Positions 30,507 to 37,299 of a stretch of 37,299 bases of DNA are shown piece after piece. Origin of the DNA: CAYJXJ01 sp964374095 (GTDB lineage Bacteria; Elusimicrobiota; Elusimicrobia; UBA1565; UBA9628); assembly GCA_964374095.1 (NCBI GenBank), contig CAYJXJ010000025.1, positions 1-37,299 of the forward strand. Direction: 5' to 3'. The notes under the pieces were generated by a model that saw only the letters and a list, made by a program, of their open reading frames with translations, was not told the origin of the DNA and searched no databases. Within the stretch, counting starts at the first letter, position 1; the number at the start of each line of letters is the position of its first letter. A program made the translations under genes and the position numbers.

Positions 30507-31914
30507 GACAACTATCGCGTGCGGCCGACCCTGGAGTCGGCGCGTCCTCGGAGGGCCTGCGCTTCCCATCTCCTGGAGGCGCCGGTTCTCCTTTCCCGAA
30601 GAGGGCGGATGCGGCGAGTTCGCTCACGTGCAGCGCTGCGGCGTCAGGATAGTATTTCTTCAGTCCGACGGCAAGCTGGATCAGGCACGACGTGGAGCTG
30701 GTGACGATCCACCGCGCGTGCACGGAAGCCGCGGCTCCGATCTTGCGCCGGAGCACGTCATCCGAGAGTTCCGGATGGGCGAAGGCGAATAGCCCGGCCC
30801 CCCCGCAGCACACGTCGGATTCGGGAAGCTCGACGAAGTCCTTCCCGGCGACGGCGCGGGCCGCGGCGCGCGGCTGGGCGCGCAGGCCCTGTCCGTGGCA
30901 GGCCCGGCAGGAATCGTGGACCGTCACGATCCCGCCGGGGGGGGCGGAGGGCAAGTCCAGAGTCCCCAAAACTTCGACGACGTCGCGCACGCGCGAGGCG
31001 AAGGCCTCCGCGCGGCCGCGCCAAGCGGGGTCGTCGAGGAAGAGCTGGGGGTAGGACTTGAGGAATGCCGCGCAGGAGGAGCAATCCACCACGACGGGGG
31101 CTTGGGAGCCCGCCGCGGCCCGTACCGCCTCGTCCCGCCGGATGAGCCCCCGGGCCAGGGCGACGGCATCCTCCAAACGGCCGTAGTTGTAGGCGAGCAG
31201 GCCGCAGCAGCCGTTGTCCATGAACCGCACCGGCCCCGCCTTGGCCTCCAGCACCCGGATCGTGGCCCGCCCGATCCGGGGCAGGACGAAATTGGGTCCG
31301 CAGGCGGCGACATAATGCCACCGCGGGTCAGGGGGACATGGCCGTTCCCGCAGTTCCTCGGCCAGAAAGCGCCGCGGGGCATCCTCGATATGACGCTCCG
31401 CCTCGGCCAGGGCGCCGAGCCCGAACAACCGGCTGACGCCCAGGGCTCCGGCGAGACGGGCCAAGCCCGAGCGCTTGATTGCATACGCCGCCTTGAGCAA
31501 GGCCCCCACAGCCTTTGGCCGCCTCGCCATCAGGCGTCCCAGCCATCGCCCGGCGGGCGAAGCCTCCGGGGAGAGCCGCCGCCGCCCTTCCAGGACCAGA
31601 TCCGGGGTCGGTATGTGGGCATAGCAGGCCGAACTGCAGGCCCCGCACAGGAGGCAGGTCGACAAGGCCTCCCAGGCGTCGGCTCCTCCCGCGACCTTGC
31701 CTTCGAGCATCAGGCGCACGATTTGGTTGCGTCCCCGCGGGGAACGGGACTCGTTGCCCGTGGCGACGTAGGTGGGACAGGCCTGCTCGCAGTAGCCGCA
31801 GCGACTGCACTGGCTGGCCGCGTCGTAGGTGGAACGCTCTCCTAGCTCGGTCGCGAGCTTTCCCAGCGTCCTCGCTGCCAGGTGTTGGGTTTCGTGCGCA
31901 TGCGGATCGCTCAT
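30484..31914 (-). CDS. glcF: Glycolate oxidase iron-sulfur subunit
   Basis: GlcF passes electrons from the flavin subunits that oxidise glycolate or lactate-like 2-hydroxy acids to the membrane. The 476-residue protein has two [4Fe-4S] motifs, CSRCGYCEQACP (C36-C46) and CLLCGACSSAC (C87-C97). Two cysteine-rich CCG domains follow (GCCGLLAYNYG and VCCGGAGLFAF). The matching flavin subunits are the GlcD-GlcE fusion at 34745, on the same strand but separated by the kinase and two other genes. The ATG at 31914 sits in the loop of a large hairpin. The last 40 or so residues are unconserved and overlap the HD-GYP start. Confidence 0.92.
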   Translation of the reverse strand: MSDPHAHETQHLAARTLGKLATELGERSTYDAASQCSRCGYCEQACPTYVATGNESRSPRGRNQIVRLMLEGKVAGGADAWEALSTCLLCGACSSACYAHIPTPDLVLEGRRRLSPEASPAGRWLGRLMARRPKAVGALLKAAYAIKRSGLARLAGALGVSRLFGLGALAEAERHIEDAPRRFLAEELRERPCPPDPRWHYVAACGPNFVLPRIGRATIRVLEAKAGPVRFMDNGCCGLLAYNYGRLEDAVALARGLIRRDEAVRAAAGSQAPVVVDCSSCAAFLKSYPQLFLDDPAWRGRAEAFASRVRDVVEVLGTLDLPSAPPGGIVTVHDSCRACHGQGLRAQPRAAARAVAGKDFVELPESDVCCGGAGLFAFAHPELSDDVLRRKIGAAASVHARWIVTSSTSCLIQLAVGLKKYYPDAAALHVSELAASALFGKGEPAPPGDGKRRPSEDAPTPGSAARDSCHGTQTGA

Positions 31915-31933
31915 ACGAAACCGAACACCTGGC
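31877..31933 (-). promoter_or_regulatory. 19-bp inverted repeat enclosing the glcF start codon
   Basis: Arms 31877-31895 and 31915-31933 match at 18 of 19 positions, with a 19-base loop. In the glcF mRNA the upstream arm is the 5' leader, the loop begins with the ATG, and the downstream arm encodes residues around ETQHLA. The ribosome site region would be buried in the stem. It may be a translational switch, a protein-binding site, or a palindromic insertion. Confidence 0.65.
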
Positions 31934-31964
31934 GCCTCACCTACCGATTTTATGAAATTTTAAT

Positions 31965-31993
31965 TTGATATCCAGGCAAAAACGGGCTAGACT
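31965..31993 (+). promoter_or_regulatory. Promoter of the membrane Ser/Thr kinase gene
   Basis: TTGATA (31965-31970), a 17-base spacer and TAGACT (31988-31993), preceded by an A/T-rich tract that could act as an UP element. The leader is about 11 bases, with AGGACC before the ATG at 32011. Confidence 0.65.
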
Positions 31994-32010
31994 ACAAAAT
32001 AGGACCGACC

Positions 32011-33660
32011 ATGGCTGCAACGAGACTCGTCTATTTGGCGGCGGCCGCCGTGCTGGCCCCGGCCGCCCTCCCAGGGGATGCCTGGGCGCGCGGGGCCATT
32101 AAGGCGGAAGCGGATAAGAAAGTCGTCAGGCTCGATGAACAATTCAAATTCGCTTTCACCTATCCCCTAGGCTGTTGGCCCGGCGATCTCCCCAAGAGCC
32201 CCCAATACGAGATCGTCGAGACCAAGATCGAATCCATATCAGGCTTGAAGTCCCGCGGCACGGCCACATCCCTCGGCTCGGATATGACCCGGCAGACCCA
32301 TTTGATCCGCCCCAAACAGGCGGGGACCATCGTCTTTCCCGCCGTCAAATTCGCGTGCGGGAGCTGGGGCGGGGCTTCCTTTCCGCGGGAGGTGTTGGTG
32401 CTCCCCGGCGCCGGCGCGAGACCCGCTGAAGCAACGGCCGCCGCAGCGCCGCCCCCCCAGAACCCCGACGACATGCTCTTTAAGCCCGTGAGCATTCAGA
32501 ACATGCGGGCCGGCCAGCCGGTCCGCCGGCCCCCCCCGGAGCCCGGGTTGGACCCGCGCGACACCGGCCCCGCCGCGCCGGTTGCCGCGGCTCCCCCTTC
32601 GGCGCCGCTCGCCGATCAAGCTCCCCCCGGCCCGCCGCCGGAGCAGGCCGCGGCCGAGCACGTGGATAAGGCCGCCCGCTATATCACGGGCGTCGGTTCG
32701 GAGGTCTCGCGCCGGGCCTTCCACTGGGGCCCGGGCCTGGCCGCCGCGGGCGCCGCCCTCGTCCTGGGCTGGGCCCTTCTGCTGGCCGTCCGCAAGACCC
32801 GCTGGTGGGAGGAGACCCGCCTGGCGACCCGGGCCCACCTTTCCCCGAGCGCCGGATCCGATACCGCGGCCCACCTGGGCGGCAAGTACCAGGTCGAGAT
32901 GGAGATCGGCTCGGGAGGCATGGGCAAGGTGTTCCTGGCCAAGGACGTCAAACTCGGACGCCGGGTCGCCGTCAAGGAGATGAACCGGGAGCATCGATTC
33001 AAGCTCAAGGACCGCGAGAGGTTTTTGCAGGAGGCCCGCCTCATCTCCCAACTGACCCACCCCTACATCGTGGCCATTCACGAAATACTCGAGGCCGACG
33101 ACGCCCTCTATCTGGTCTTCGAATACGTCGACGGCAAGACCCTCTCGCGGGTCATTGACGATCGCAAGAAGCTCAGCCTTAAGGAATGCCAGCGCGTATT
33201 CTCTTTCGTCTGCCAGGCCGTCGAGCACGCCCACAAGAACAACGTCCTCCACCTCGATCTCAAGCCTGGGAACATCATGATCGACAGGAACGGCTACGCC
33301 CGCGTGATGGATTTCGGCCTGGCCCGCCAGCTCGGCGGAAGCACCGGCCGGGCCTCCAGCGCCGGGGGCACGGGGGCCTACATGGCCCCGGAGCAGCATG
33401 TGGGCGACGGCTCGCCGGCCAGCGACGTCTACTCACTCGCGGTATGCCTCTACGAGAGCCTGACGGGGCAGGTCCCCTTCAAGGGGCCGGAGTACCTCCG
33501 GGAGAAGGAGCTCCTCAAGTACATCCCCGCGACGACGCTCATCCCGGAGCTCCCGGCCGAAATCGACGCGCTGGTCGCCAAGTGCCTGGTCCAACAGCCG
33601 GGACGGCGCCTGGCCACCACGGCGGAGTTCATCGCCGCGCTGCGCGCCATCCCGGCCTGA
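32011..33660 (+). CDS. Membrane Ser/Thr protein kinase with BatD-like extracytoplasmic N-terminus
   Basis: The 549-residue protein starts with a signal peptide (to about AWA at 26). A beta-rich domain follows (about 30-135: VVRLDEQFKFAFTY, TSLGSDMTRQ, LIRPKQAGTIVFPAVKF) that resembles BatD/oxygen-tolerance proteins. Then come a Pro/Ala linker, one membrane segment (about 241-262) and a C-terminal kinase domain (about 292-545). Kinase elements are GSGGMGKVFLAKD, VAVK (K322), the catalytic loop HLDLKPGN (H414-L-D416), DFG (D434) and MAPEQ. Usual bacterial receptor kinases have the kinase first and the sensor last; here the order is reversed. The catalytic HRD has Leu for Arg, making it a non-RD kinase. 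It has its own promoter and is divergent from glcF. Confidence 0.9.
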   Translation: MAATRLVYLAAAAVLAPAALPGDAWARGAIKAEADKKVVRLDEQFKFAFTYPLGCWPGDLPKSPQYEIVETKIESISGLKSRGTATSLGSDMTRQTHLIRPKQAGTIVFPAVKFACGSWGGASFPREVLVLPGAGARPAEATAAAAPPPQNPDDMLFKPVSIQNMRAGQPVRRPPPEPGLDPRDTGPAAPVAAAPPSAPLADQAPPGPPPEQAAAEHVDKAARYITGVGSEVSRRAFHWGPGLAAAGAALVLGWALLLAVRKTRWWEETRLATRAHLSPSAGSDTAAHLGGKYQVEMEIGSGGMGKVFLAKDVKLGRRVAVKEMNREHRFKLKDRERFLQEARLISQLTHPYIVAIHEILEADDALYLVFEYVDGKTLSRVIDDRKKLSLKECQRVFSFVCQAVEHAHKNNVLHLDLKPGNIMIDRNGYARVMDFGLARQLGGSTGRASSAGGTGAYMAPEQHVGDGSPASDVYSLAVCLYESLTGQVPFKGPEYLREKELLKYIPATTLIPELPAEIDALVAKCLVQQPGRRLATTAEFIAALRAIPA

Positions 33661-33662
33661 AA

Positions 33663-33678
33663 CGCGGCGAAGGCCGCG
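33663..33678. terminator. Hairpin between convergent genes
   Basis: CGCGGC-GAAG-GCCGCG, a perfect six-pair stem with a tetraloop, fills the 25-base gap between the kinase and the next, convergent gene. No T-run follows. Confidence 0.45.
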
Positions 33679-33685
33679 GGAACGG

Positions 33686-34360
33686 TCATGTCAGCCGCCT
33701 CAGGAAGTTCAGCATCGCGGCCTCCATGCGCCCCCGCAGGAAGGCCCGCTCGCTCTCGCGGAACTCCTCGCTGACCCGCTCCATCACCGGCAGGTAGCGG
33801 CGGGCCTCGTCGTCCTCCGGGCGCTCCCCCAGCCAGGTGTTGAAGGCTTGCGCCTGCCGCTCCCATTCCTTGACGCCGCGCGTCAGGGGCCGATACTCGT
33901 GGACAAAGGCCGTCAGGCGGCAACTGCCGGCCTCAATCAGCCCGGGAGGAACCTCCACCCAGCGTCCCTTGAGATCGGCCACCCGCGCGAGGCTGGAATC
34001 GATGATCCGGAAACCCGCGGCGGCGGAGCCGACCTCGAAGTTGGAGCCGTAGCCCGCGTTGCCGTAGCTCCAAAAACCGAACCTCCGCCGATACTCGCCG
34101 GTCGGCAGCGTTGAATAATGGAAGAAAGATTCGCCCTCGGGCAAATCGCGGTGGATGAGGGCCCCGTTGGGACTGCGCTCCAGGGCGCGCCCGGCGTTGG
34201 GGTCCAGGTAGAAGAAGAACAGCCCTCCCGGGGGAAAGAGCGGCAGGTGCTTGTACCAACTGTGCGCGCCCGCGACGTGATGGACGAAGGCCCGGGTCTG
34301 CTCCAGGGTCGGCCGGGGAAGAGAGGCGGTGAGGGTGAGGTAGTCGGACCCGGCATCCAT
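33686..34360 (-). CDS. Conserved-looking cytoplasmic protein of unknown function
   Basis: The 224-residue product has no signal or membrane segment. It is rich in aromatic residues (WYKHLPLFPPGGLFFFYLDP, FGFWSYGNAGYGS). A segment on weight of evidence looks globular: VHEYRPLTRGVKEWERQAQAF and a final helix MEAAMLNFLRRLT. I do not recognise a family. The ATG at 34360 is chosen because a TTGACG/TACGCT promoter ends six bases before it; an upstream extension of the frame would read through that promoter. Confidence 0.7.
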   Translation of the reverse strand: MDAGSDYLTLTASLPRPTLEQTRAFVHHVAGAHSWYKHLPLFPPGGLFFFYLDPNAGRALERSPNGALIHRDLPEGESFFHYSTLPTGEYRRRFGFWSYGNAGYGSNFEVGSAAAGFRIIDSSLARVADLKGRWVEVPPGLIEAGSCRLTAFVHEYRPLTRGVKEWERQAQAFNTWLGERPEDDEARRYLPVMERVSEEFRESERAFLRGRMEAAMLNFLRRLT

Positions 34361-34366
34361 GCTTGA

Positions 34367-34395
34367 AGCGTAGCCCGCATGCCCGCGCCCGTCAA
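34367..34395 (-). promoter_or_regulatory. Promoter, leaderless start for the 224-residue protein
   Basis: On the minus strand TTGACG (34390-34395), a 17-base spacer and TACGCT (34367-34372) are followed by six bases and ATG. The transcript should begin at the start codon. Confidence 0.6.
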
Positions 34396-34517
34396 GACCG
34401 GTCCCGCCGCCGATTAACCATCGCGTAATAGCGGTCCGATGCCGTTTCATCCCCTCCTTGAGGGCCCAAAGCAGGTCCGCGGCCGGCTGTGCGGCCCAAT
34501 ACGATGCCCCGCGGCCG

Positions 34518-34526
34518 TGTTACACT
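34518..34526 (+). promoter_or_regulatory. Extended -10 for the 35-residue peptide gene
   Basis: TGT-TACACT, 28 bases before the ATG, followed by a strong AAGGAGGAGG ribosome site. No good -35 box is visible, which is common with extended -10 elements. Confidence 0.55.
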
Positions 34527-34554
34527 GCCTGGGTCTCGCACAAGGAGGAGGTCC

Positions 34555-34662
34555 ATGAAGAACGCCGTCCGTTTCGCCGCCGCGCTGTTTGCCGTCGTCT
34601 CGCTGATCCTGATGTCCATGGCCCATTCGGCATGCGTCGTGGTCGGCGGCAGCTGCGGCTGA
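34555..34662 (+). CDS. 35-residue exported Cys-containing peptide
   Basis: The gene encodes a Lys/Arg-started hydrophobic segment (MKNAVRFAAALFAVVSLILM) followed by SMAHSAC and a tail with a second Cys (VVVGGSCG). C27 sits where a signal peptidase II site might be (HSAC, lacking the usual Leu), so it is either a tiny lipoprotein or a secreted two-Cys peptide. The ribosome site AAGGAGGAGG is the best in the window, and an extended -10 box lies upstream, which argues that this is expressed. It stands alone between two minus-strand genes. Confidence 0.65.
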   Translation: MKNAVRFAAALFAVVSLILMSMAHSACVVVGGSCG

Positions 34663-34698
34663 AGCCCACGTTTCACCCGACTGGGGAGGAGCTCCACC

Positions 34699-34722
34699 GG
34701 AATTCACCTCCACCGCTGGAGG
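34699..34722. repeat. Palindromic repeat, copy 3 of 3
   Basis: GGAATTCA followed by CCTCCA-CCGC-TGGAGG. It joins the outer arm of the copy at 4520 to the core of the copy at 2579. It lies between the convergent peptide gene and the glcD-glcE fusion and could terminate both. Confidence 0.55.
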
Positions 34723-34744
34723 AAGCCCGGCGAGTGGCGCGGAG

Positions 34745-36745
34745 TCAGGGAAACAGCCAGGGATTGAGCCGGTTGCCCGGGTCGAAGGCGGCCTTGATCC
34801 GGCGCTGCCAGGGCCCGGCGGCGAAGGGCTTGGGGTGGGCGTCGCAAGGGACCCTGGGCTGGGGCCGCGGGTAGGCGCGCAGCGTGGCCTCGAGGATAAC
34901 GGCGAAGGCGCCCCAGGAGCCGAGCATGAGCCGGCAGATATCGTAGCCCGCCACGTCCTTGACGATGCTTCCTCCGACCTGGACGACGGTCCCATCGGCC
35001 AAGAGCAGGCGCATCCCAAGGATGGCGTCGCGCGACCCGGGCCAGGCCTTGGTCGCCAGCAGCCCCCCCAAGGTGCCCCGCAATTCGGGCACGGTGAGGT
35101 GGAGCCCTTCGCGCTGGAGCCGGGAGTGCAGGTCCATGACGGAAATCCCCGCCTCGGCCGTGACGGTCCCGTTGGCGCGGTCCGCGTGCCGTATGTCCCG
35201 AAGCTCCCCGGTACCGATATCCTCGATCCCCTTGAGTCCGGCGGCTTCCATGGGCAGACGCGTCCCCGCGCCCCGCACCCGCATCTCCCGGCCCGCCGCC
35301 GCGCAGGTCCGGACGCGTTCGGCGAGGCGCTGGGCCGCCGGCGAGAGTTCGCGGGACTGAGGCCGCAGGTAGGGGCGCGACCCCGCGGGCTCCGTGGGCA
35401 GGACCTTATCCGGATTGGCGATGCCCAGGGGATCGAGGGCCGCCTTGATCCGGCGCTGGAGCGCCAGGGTCTCGGGCGAGAAGAGCCAGGCCATGGCCTC
35501 GCGCTTATCCGAGCCGATGCCATGCTCGCCCGAGAGCGACCCGCCCAACTCCACGCAGGCCCGCAGTATGTCATAGCCCGCGGCCTTGACGCGGGAGGTC
35601 TGCGCCGGGTCGCGCTCGTCGTAGGCGATGTTGGGATGGATGTTGCCGTCGCCGGCGTGAAAGAGGAGCCCCGCCTGGACGCCGTGCGCCGCCGTGACCG
35701 CGCCGATGCGGCGGACGATCTCGACCAAGCGGTCGCGGGGGACCACCCCGTCCTCGACCAGGACGTTGGGCGCCAGCCGCGCCATGGCCGCGTAGGCCCC
35801 GCGGCGGCCTTCCCAGAGCCGCTCGCGTTCGGCGGGGTCCGTCGCGGACCTGAATTCCCGCGACCCGTGCCGGCGGCAGAGCGCCTCCACCTCGTCGGCC
35901 GGGGCGAGCCCCTTGGCCCTAGGCCCGTCGAGCTCGATGAGGAGCACCGCCTCGGTCTTGGGGTACCCCGCCGGCTTGTAGGCTTCCACCGACTCCACGG
36001 TGACGCGGTCCATGGCCTCAAGCACCCGGGGCACGATGCCGCGCGCGATCATCTCCGAGACGCAGGCCATCGCGCCCTCCAGGGAATCGAACCCGGCGAG
36101 CAAGGTCAGGATGGTTTCGGGCGCGGGCAGGATTTTGAGCCAAGCCCGGGTCACCACGCCGAGGGTCCCCTCCGAACCCACGAGCAGACTGGAAAGCTCC
36201 GGGCCCCCATCCTCGAGGGAGAAACGCACGAGGGAGCCGTCCGGCATGACGGCCTCGAGCGCGAGCACATGGTTGGTCGTGGTCCCGTATTTGAGGCAGC
36301 GCGGGCCGCCGGCATTCTCGGCGATATTGCCGCCCAGCGTGCAGACCCGGTAGCTCGCGGGATCGGGGGCGTAGAAGAGGCCCAGGGGTTCGAGCTGTTT
36401 TTGAAGCCCCAGGTTGACCACCCCGGGCTCGACCAGCGCCACGCCCGCGGCGGCTTGGACCTCGAGCACCCGGTCCATGCGGGCCGTGGAGAGGACCACC
36501 CCGCCCTTCAGCGGGACGCAGCCTCCGGAGAGGTTGGTGCCGGCCCCGCGGGCCGTGAACGGGATTCCCTCTTGGGCGCACCACGCCACGGTCCTGGCCA
36601 CGTCCTCCGCCGAGCGCGCCAGGACCACGGCGTCGGGCCGAGCCCGCTCCAGGGCGCCGTCATAGGAGTAGACGGCGAGTTCGGCGGGCGAGGTCAGGAC
36701 CGCGCCGGGGGAGAGCTTCCGCGCAAGAGAATCAGGAACCGCCAT
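34745..36745 (-). CDS. Fused glycolate oxidase FAD subunits GlcD-GlcE
   Basis: The 666-residue protein contains two flavoprotein units in one frame. Residues 1 to about 455 are GlcD. FAD-binding ARGAGTNLSGGCVPL, GGNIAENAGGPRCLKYG and LLVGSEGTLGVVT are followed by the cap-domain FHAGDGNIHPNI and ELGGSLSGEHGIGSDKR. From about 465 the sequence matches GlcE: VRGAGTRLP, VTAEAGISVMDLHSRL, LRGTLGGLLA, IVKDVAGYDICRLMLGSWG and the end FDPGNRLNPW. Normally these are separate genes (glcD, glcE) acting with glcF, which here lies 2.8 kb downstream. The ATG at 36745 is chosen over a TTG 12 codons upstream. TGC-CATAAT lies about 16 bases before it. Confidence 0.9.
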   Translation of the reverse strand: MAVPDSLARKLSPGAVLTSPAELAVYSYDGALERARPDAVVLARSAEDVARTVAWCAQEGIPFTARGAGTNLSGGCVPLKGGVVLSTARMDRVLEVQAAAGVALVEPGVVNLGLQKQLEPLGLFYAPDPASYRVCTLGGNIAENAGGPRCLKYGTTTNHVLALEAVMPDGSLVRFSLEDGGPELSSLLVGSEGTLGVVTRAWLKILPAPETILTLLAGFDSLEGAMACVSEMIARGIVPRVLEAMDRVTVESVEAYKPAGYPKTEAVLLIELDGPRAKGLAPADEVEALCRRHGSREFRSATDPAERERLWEGRRGAYAAMARLAPNVLVEDGVVPRDRLVEIVRRIGAVTAAHGVQAGLLFHAGDGNIHPNIAYDERDPAQTSRVKAAGYDILRACVELGGSLSGEHGIGSDKREAMAWLFSPETLALQRRIKAALDPLGIANPDKVLPTEPAGSRPYLRPQSRELSPAAQRLAERVRTCAAAGREMRVRGAGTRLPMEAAGLKGIEDIGTGELRDIRHADRANGTVTAEAGISVMDLHSRLQREGLHLTVPELRGTLGGLLATKAWPGSRDAILGMRLLLADGTVVQVGGSIVKDVAGYDICRLMLGSWGAFAVILEATLRAYPRPQPRVPCDAHPKPFAAGPWQRRIKAAFDPGNRLNPWLFP

Positions 36746-36784
36746 ATGGCCGCCGCTTCGATTATGGCATTGTCGCCCCAAGCC

Positions 36785-36979
36785 TATCCAACGCCGCGGC
36801 GAAGTACGTGCTGAGCCCGGTGGATCGCGTGGGGATCAGGCCGTGAGAGGCCCGCGGACGCCCTCCAACTCGCGTCGGCCCGGCTCACGGTCCGCGCGGA
36901 CCCCGGCATCGCCTTCGCGTCGCTGGACCGTCGCCTCAACGAGGCGGCGCAAGCCCTTGGGCTGCGTCTGCCGTGGTGA
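36785..36979 (+). pseudogene. Remnant of a VapC-like PIN-domain toxin
   Basis: In the frame ending at the TGA 36977 the sequence reads RERPADALQLASARL, then AFASLDRRLNEAAQALGL and RLPW. This is the typical C-terminal half of a PIN ribonuclease (ADALxLASA and DxRLxxAA). Another frame just upstream (AAAKYVLSPVDRV) could be the preceding part, separated by a frameshift. The N-terminal catalytic part and any VapB antitoxin are gone. Confidence 0.5.
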
Positions 36980-36986
36980 GCCCGGC

Positions 36987-37299
36987 CTACACCTTCTGCA
37001 CCGGCAGGGTGAAATAGAAGCGCGAGCCCTTGCCTAGCTCGGACTCCAGGCCGATGTCGCCGCCGTGGCGCTGGACGATCTCACGGGCGATCTTCAAGCC
37101 CAGGCCGAAACCCGCCTTGCGCATCTTCTGGGCCGCCTCGGTCTGGAAGAAGCGTTCGAAGACCCGGGGCAAATCCTCTTTGGCGATGCCGATCCCCGTG
37201 TCTTGGACGCTGACGGTGACCATCTCCGGGCCCGGAACGACGCTCAGGGTGACCTTCCCCCCTTCGGGGGTGTATTGGACGGCGTTGGTGCACAGGTTC
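36987..37299 (-). CDS. Sensor histidine kinase, C-terminal ATPase domain (runs off the window)
   Basis: Only the 3' end is inside the window. The N-box NLCTNAVQYTPEGG, the G1 box VQDTGIGI, the F-box (LPRVFERFF) and G2 box GFGLGLKIAREIVQRHGG are all present, followed by SELGKGSRFYFTLP. This is the complete ATP-binding half of a HisKA-type two-component kinase. The His-containing and sensor parts lie beyond 37299, in frame. No response regulator is seen on this side. Confidence 0.92.
   Translation of the reverse strand, partial: NLCTNAVQYTPEGGKVTLSVVPGPEMVTVSVQDTGIGIAKEDLPRVFERFFQTEAAQKMRKAGFGLGLKIAREIVQRHGGDIGLESELGKGSRFYFTLPVQKV

Noticed and set aside
34835..36814. A 659-codon plus-strand open frame opposite the GlcD-GlcE fusion
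   Set aside because: Antisense shadow; composition and lack of motifs are typical of GC-rich complement frames.

Overview
This is a GC-rich bacterial window with dense coding on both strands. The best taxonomic guess is a free-living, Gram-negative Elusimicrobiota-type genome. That is an inference from overall style: enzymes and transporters carrying a Sec-like N-terminus followed by a long Pro/Ala/Ser-rich linker, TldD-like proteins with signal peptides, and secreted zincins. There is no 16S or ribosomal protein here to prove it.

Layout. (1) 1-6.6 kb: two exported TldD/PmbA-type proteins (minus), a signal-peptide-bearing ATP-grasp enzyme (plus), and a convergent MFS transporter with the same type of N-terminal extension. 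(2) 6.8-19.55 kb: one tightly overlapping operon, pyrB-pyrC-pyrD-pyrF-pyrE-purM-purN/H-(helical repeat protein)-carA-carB. It encodes all of de novo UMP synthesis plus two purine steps, with PurN and PurH fused in one frame. (3) 19.5-24.9 kb: a putative copper-monooxygenase-like exported protein, a ferredoxin-NADP reductase, two coupled HTH-like regulators, an exported HExxH protein and a small membrane protein. (4) 24.9-27.4 kb: a less dense island between two copies of an 18-bp direct repeat. It holds a tRNA 3'-end-like fragment, a SEC-C gene remnant, an incomplete cupin, a thioredoxin-like gene and an unknown conserved gene, and it ends near an intact tRNA-Ser(CGA). (5) 27.4-29.3 kb: a SEC-C protein, an MBL-fold hydrolase, an SRPBCC-like protein and tRNA-Gly(GCC). 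(6) 29.3-36.8 kb: GAF/HD-GYP protein, glycolate oxidase Fe-S subunit (GlcF), a membrane Ser/Thr kinase with a BatD-like extracytoplasmic domain, an unknown protein, a 35-residue exported peptide, and a GlcD-GlcE fusion. The right edge has a VapC-like PIN remnant and the 3' end of a histidine kinase gene.

Common threads. Several isolated genes have a sigma70-type -10 box only 5-8 bases before the start codon, which predicts leaderless mRNAs. Both tRNA genes are followed within about 20 bases by a same-strand protein gene. Related palindromes recur in three intergenic gaps. The operon genes are joined by 4-, 8- or 11-base overlaps, which suggests translational coupling.

The observations most worth following up are the BatD-like/kinase fusion with an HLD catalytic loop, the signal peptides on an ATP-grasp enzyme and an MFS protein, a hairpin that puts the glcF start codon in its loop, the C9/G9 hairpin inside the 5' end of purM, and the leaderless promoter set.
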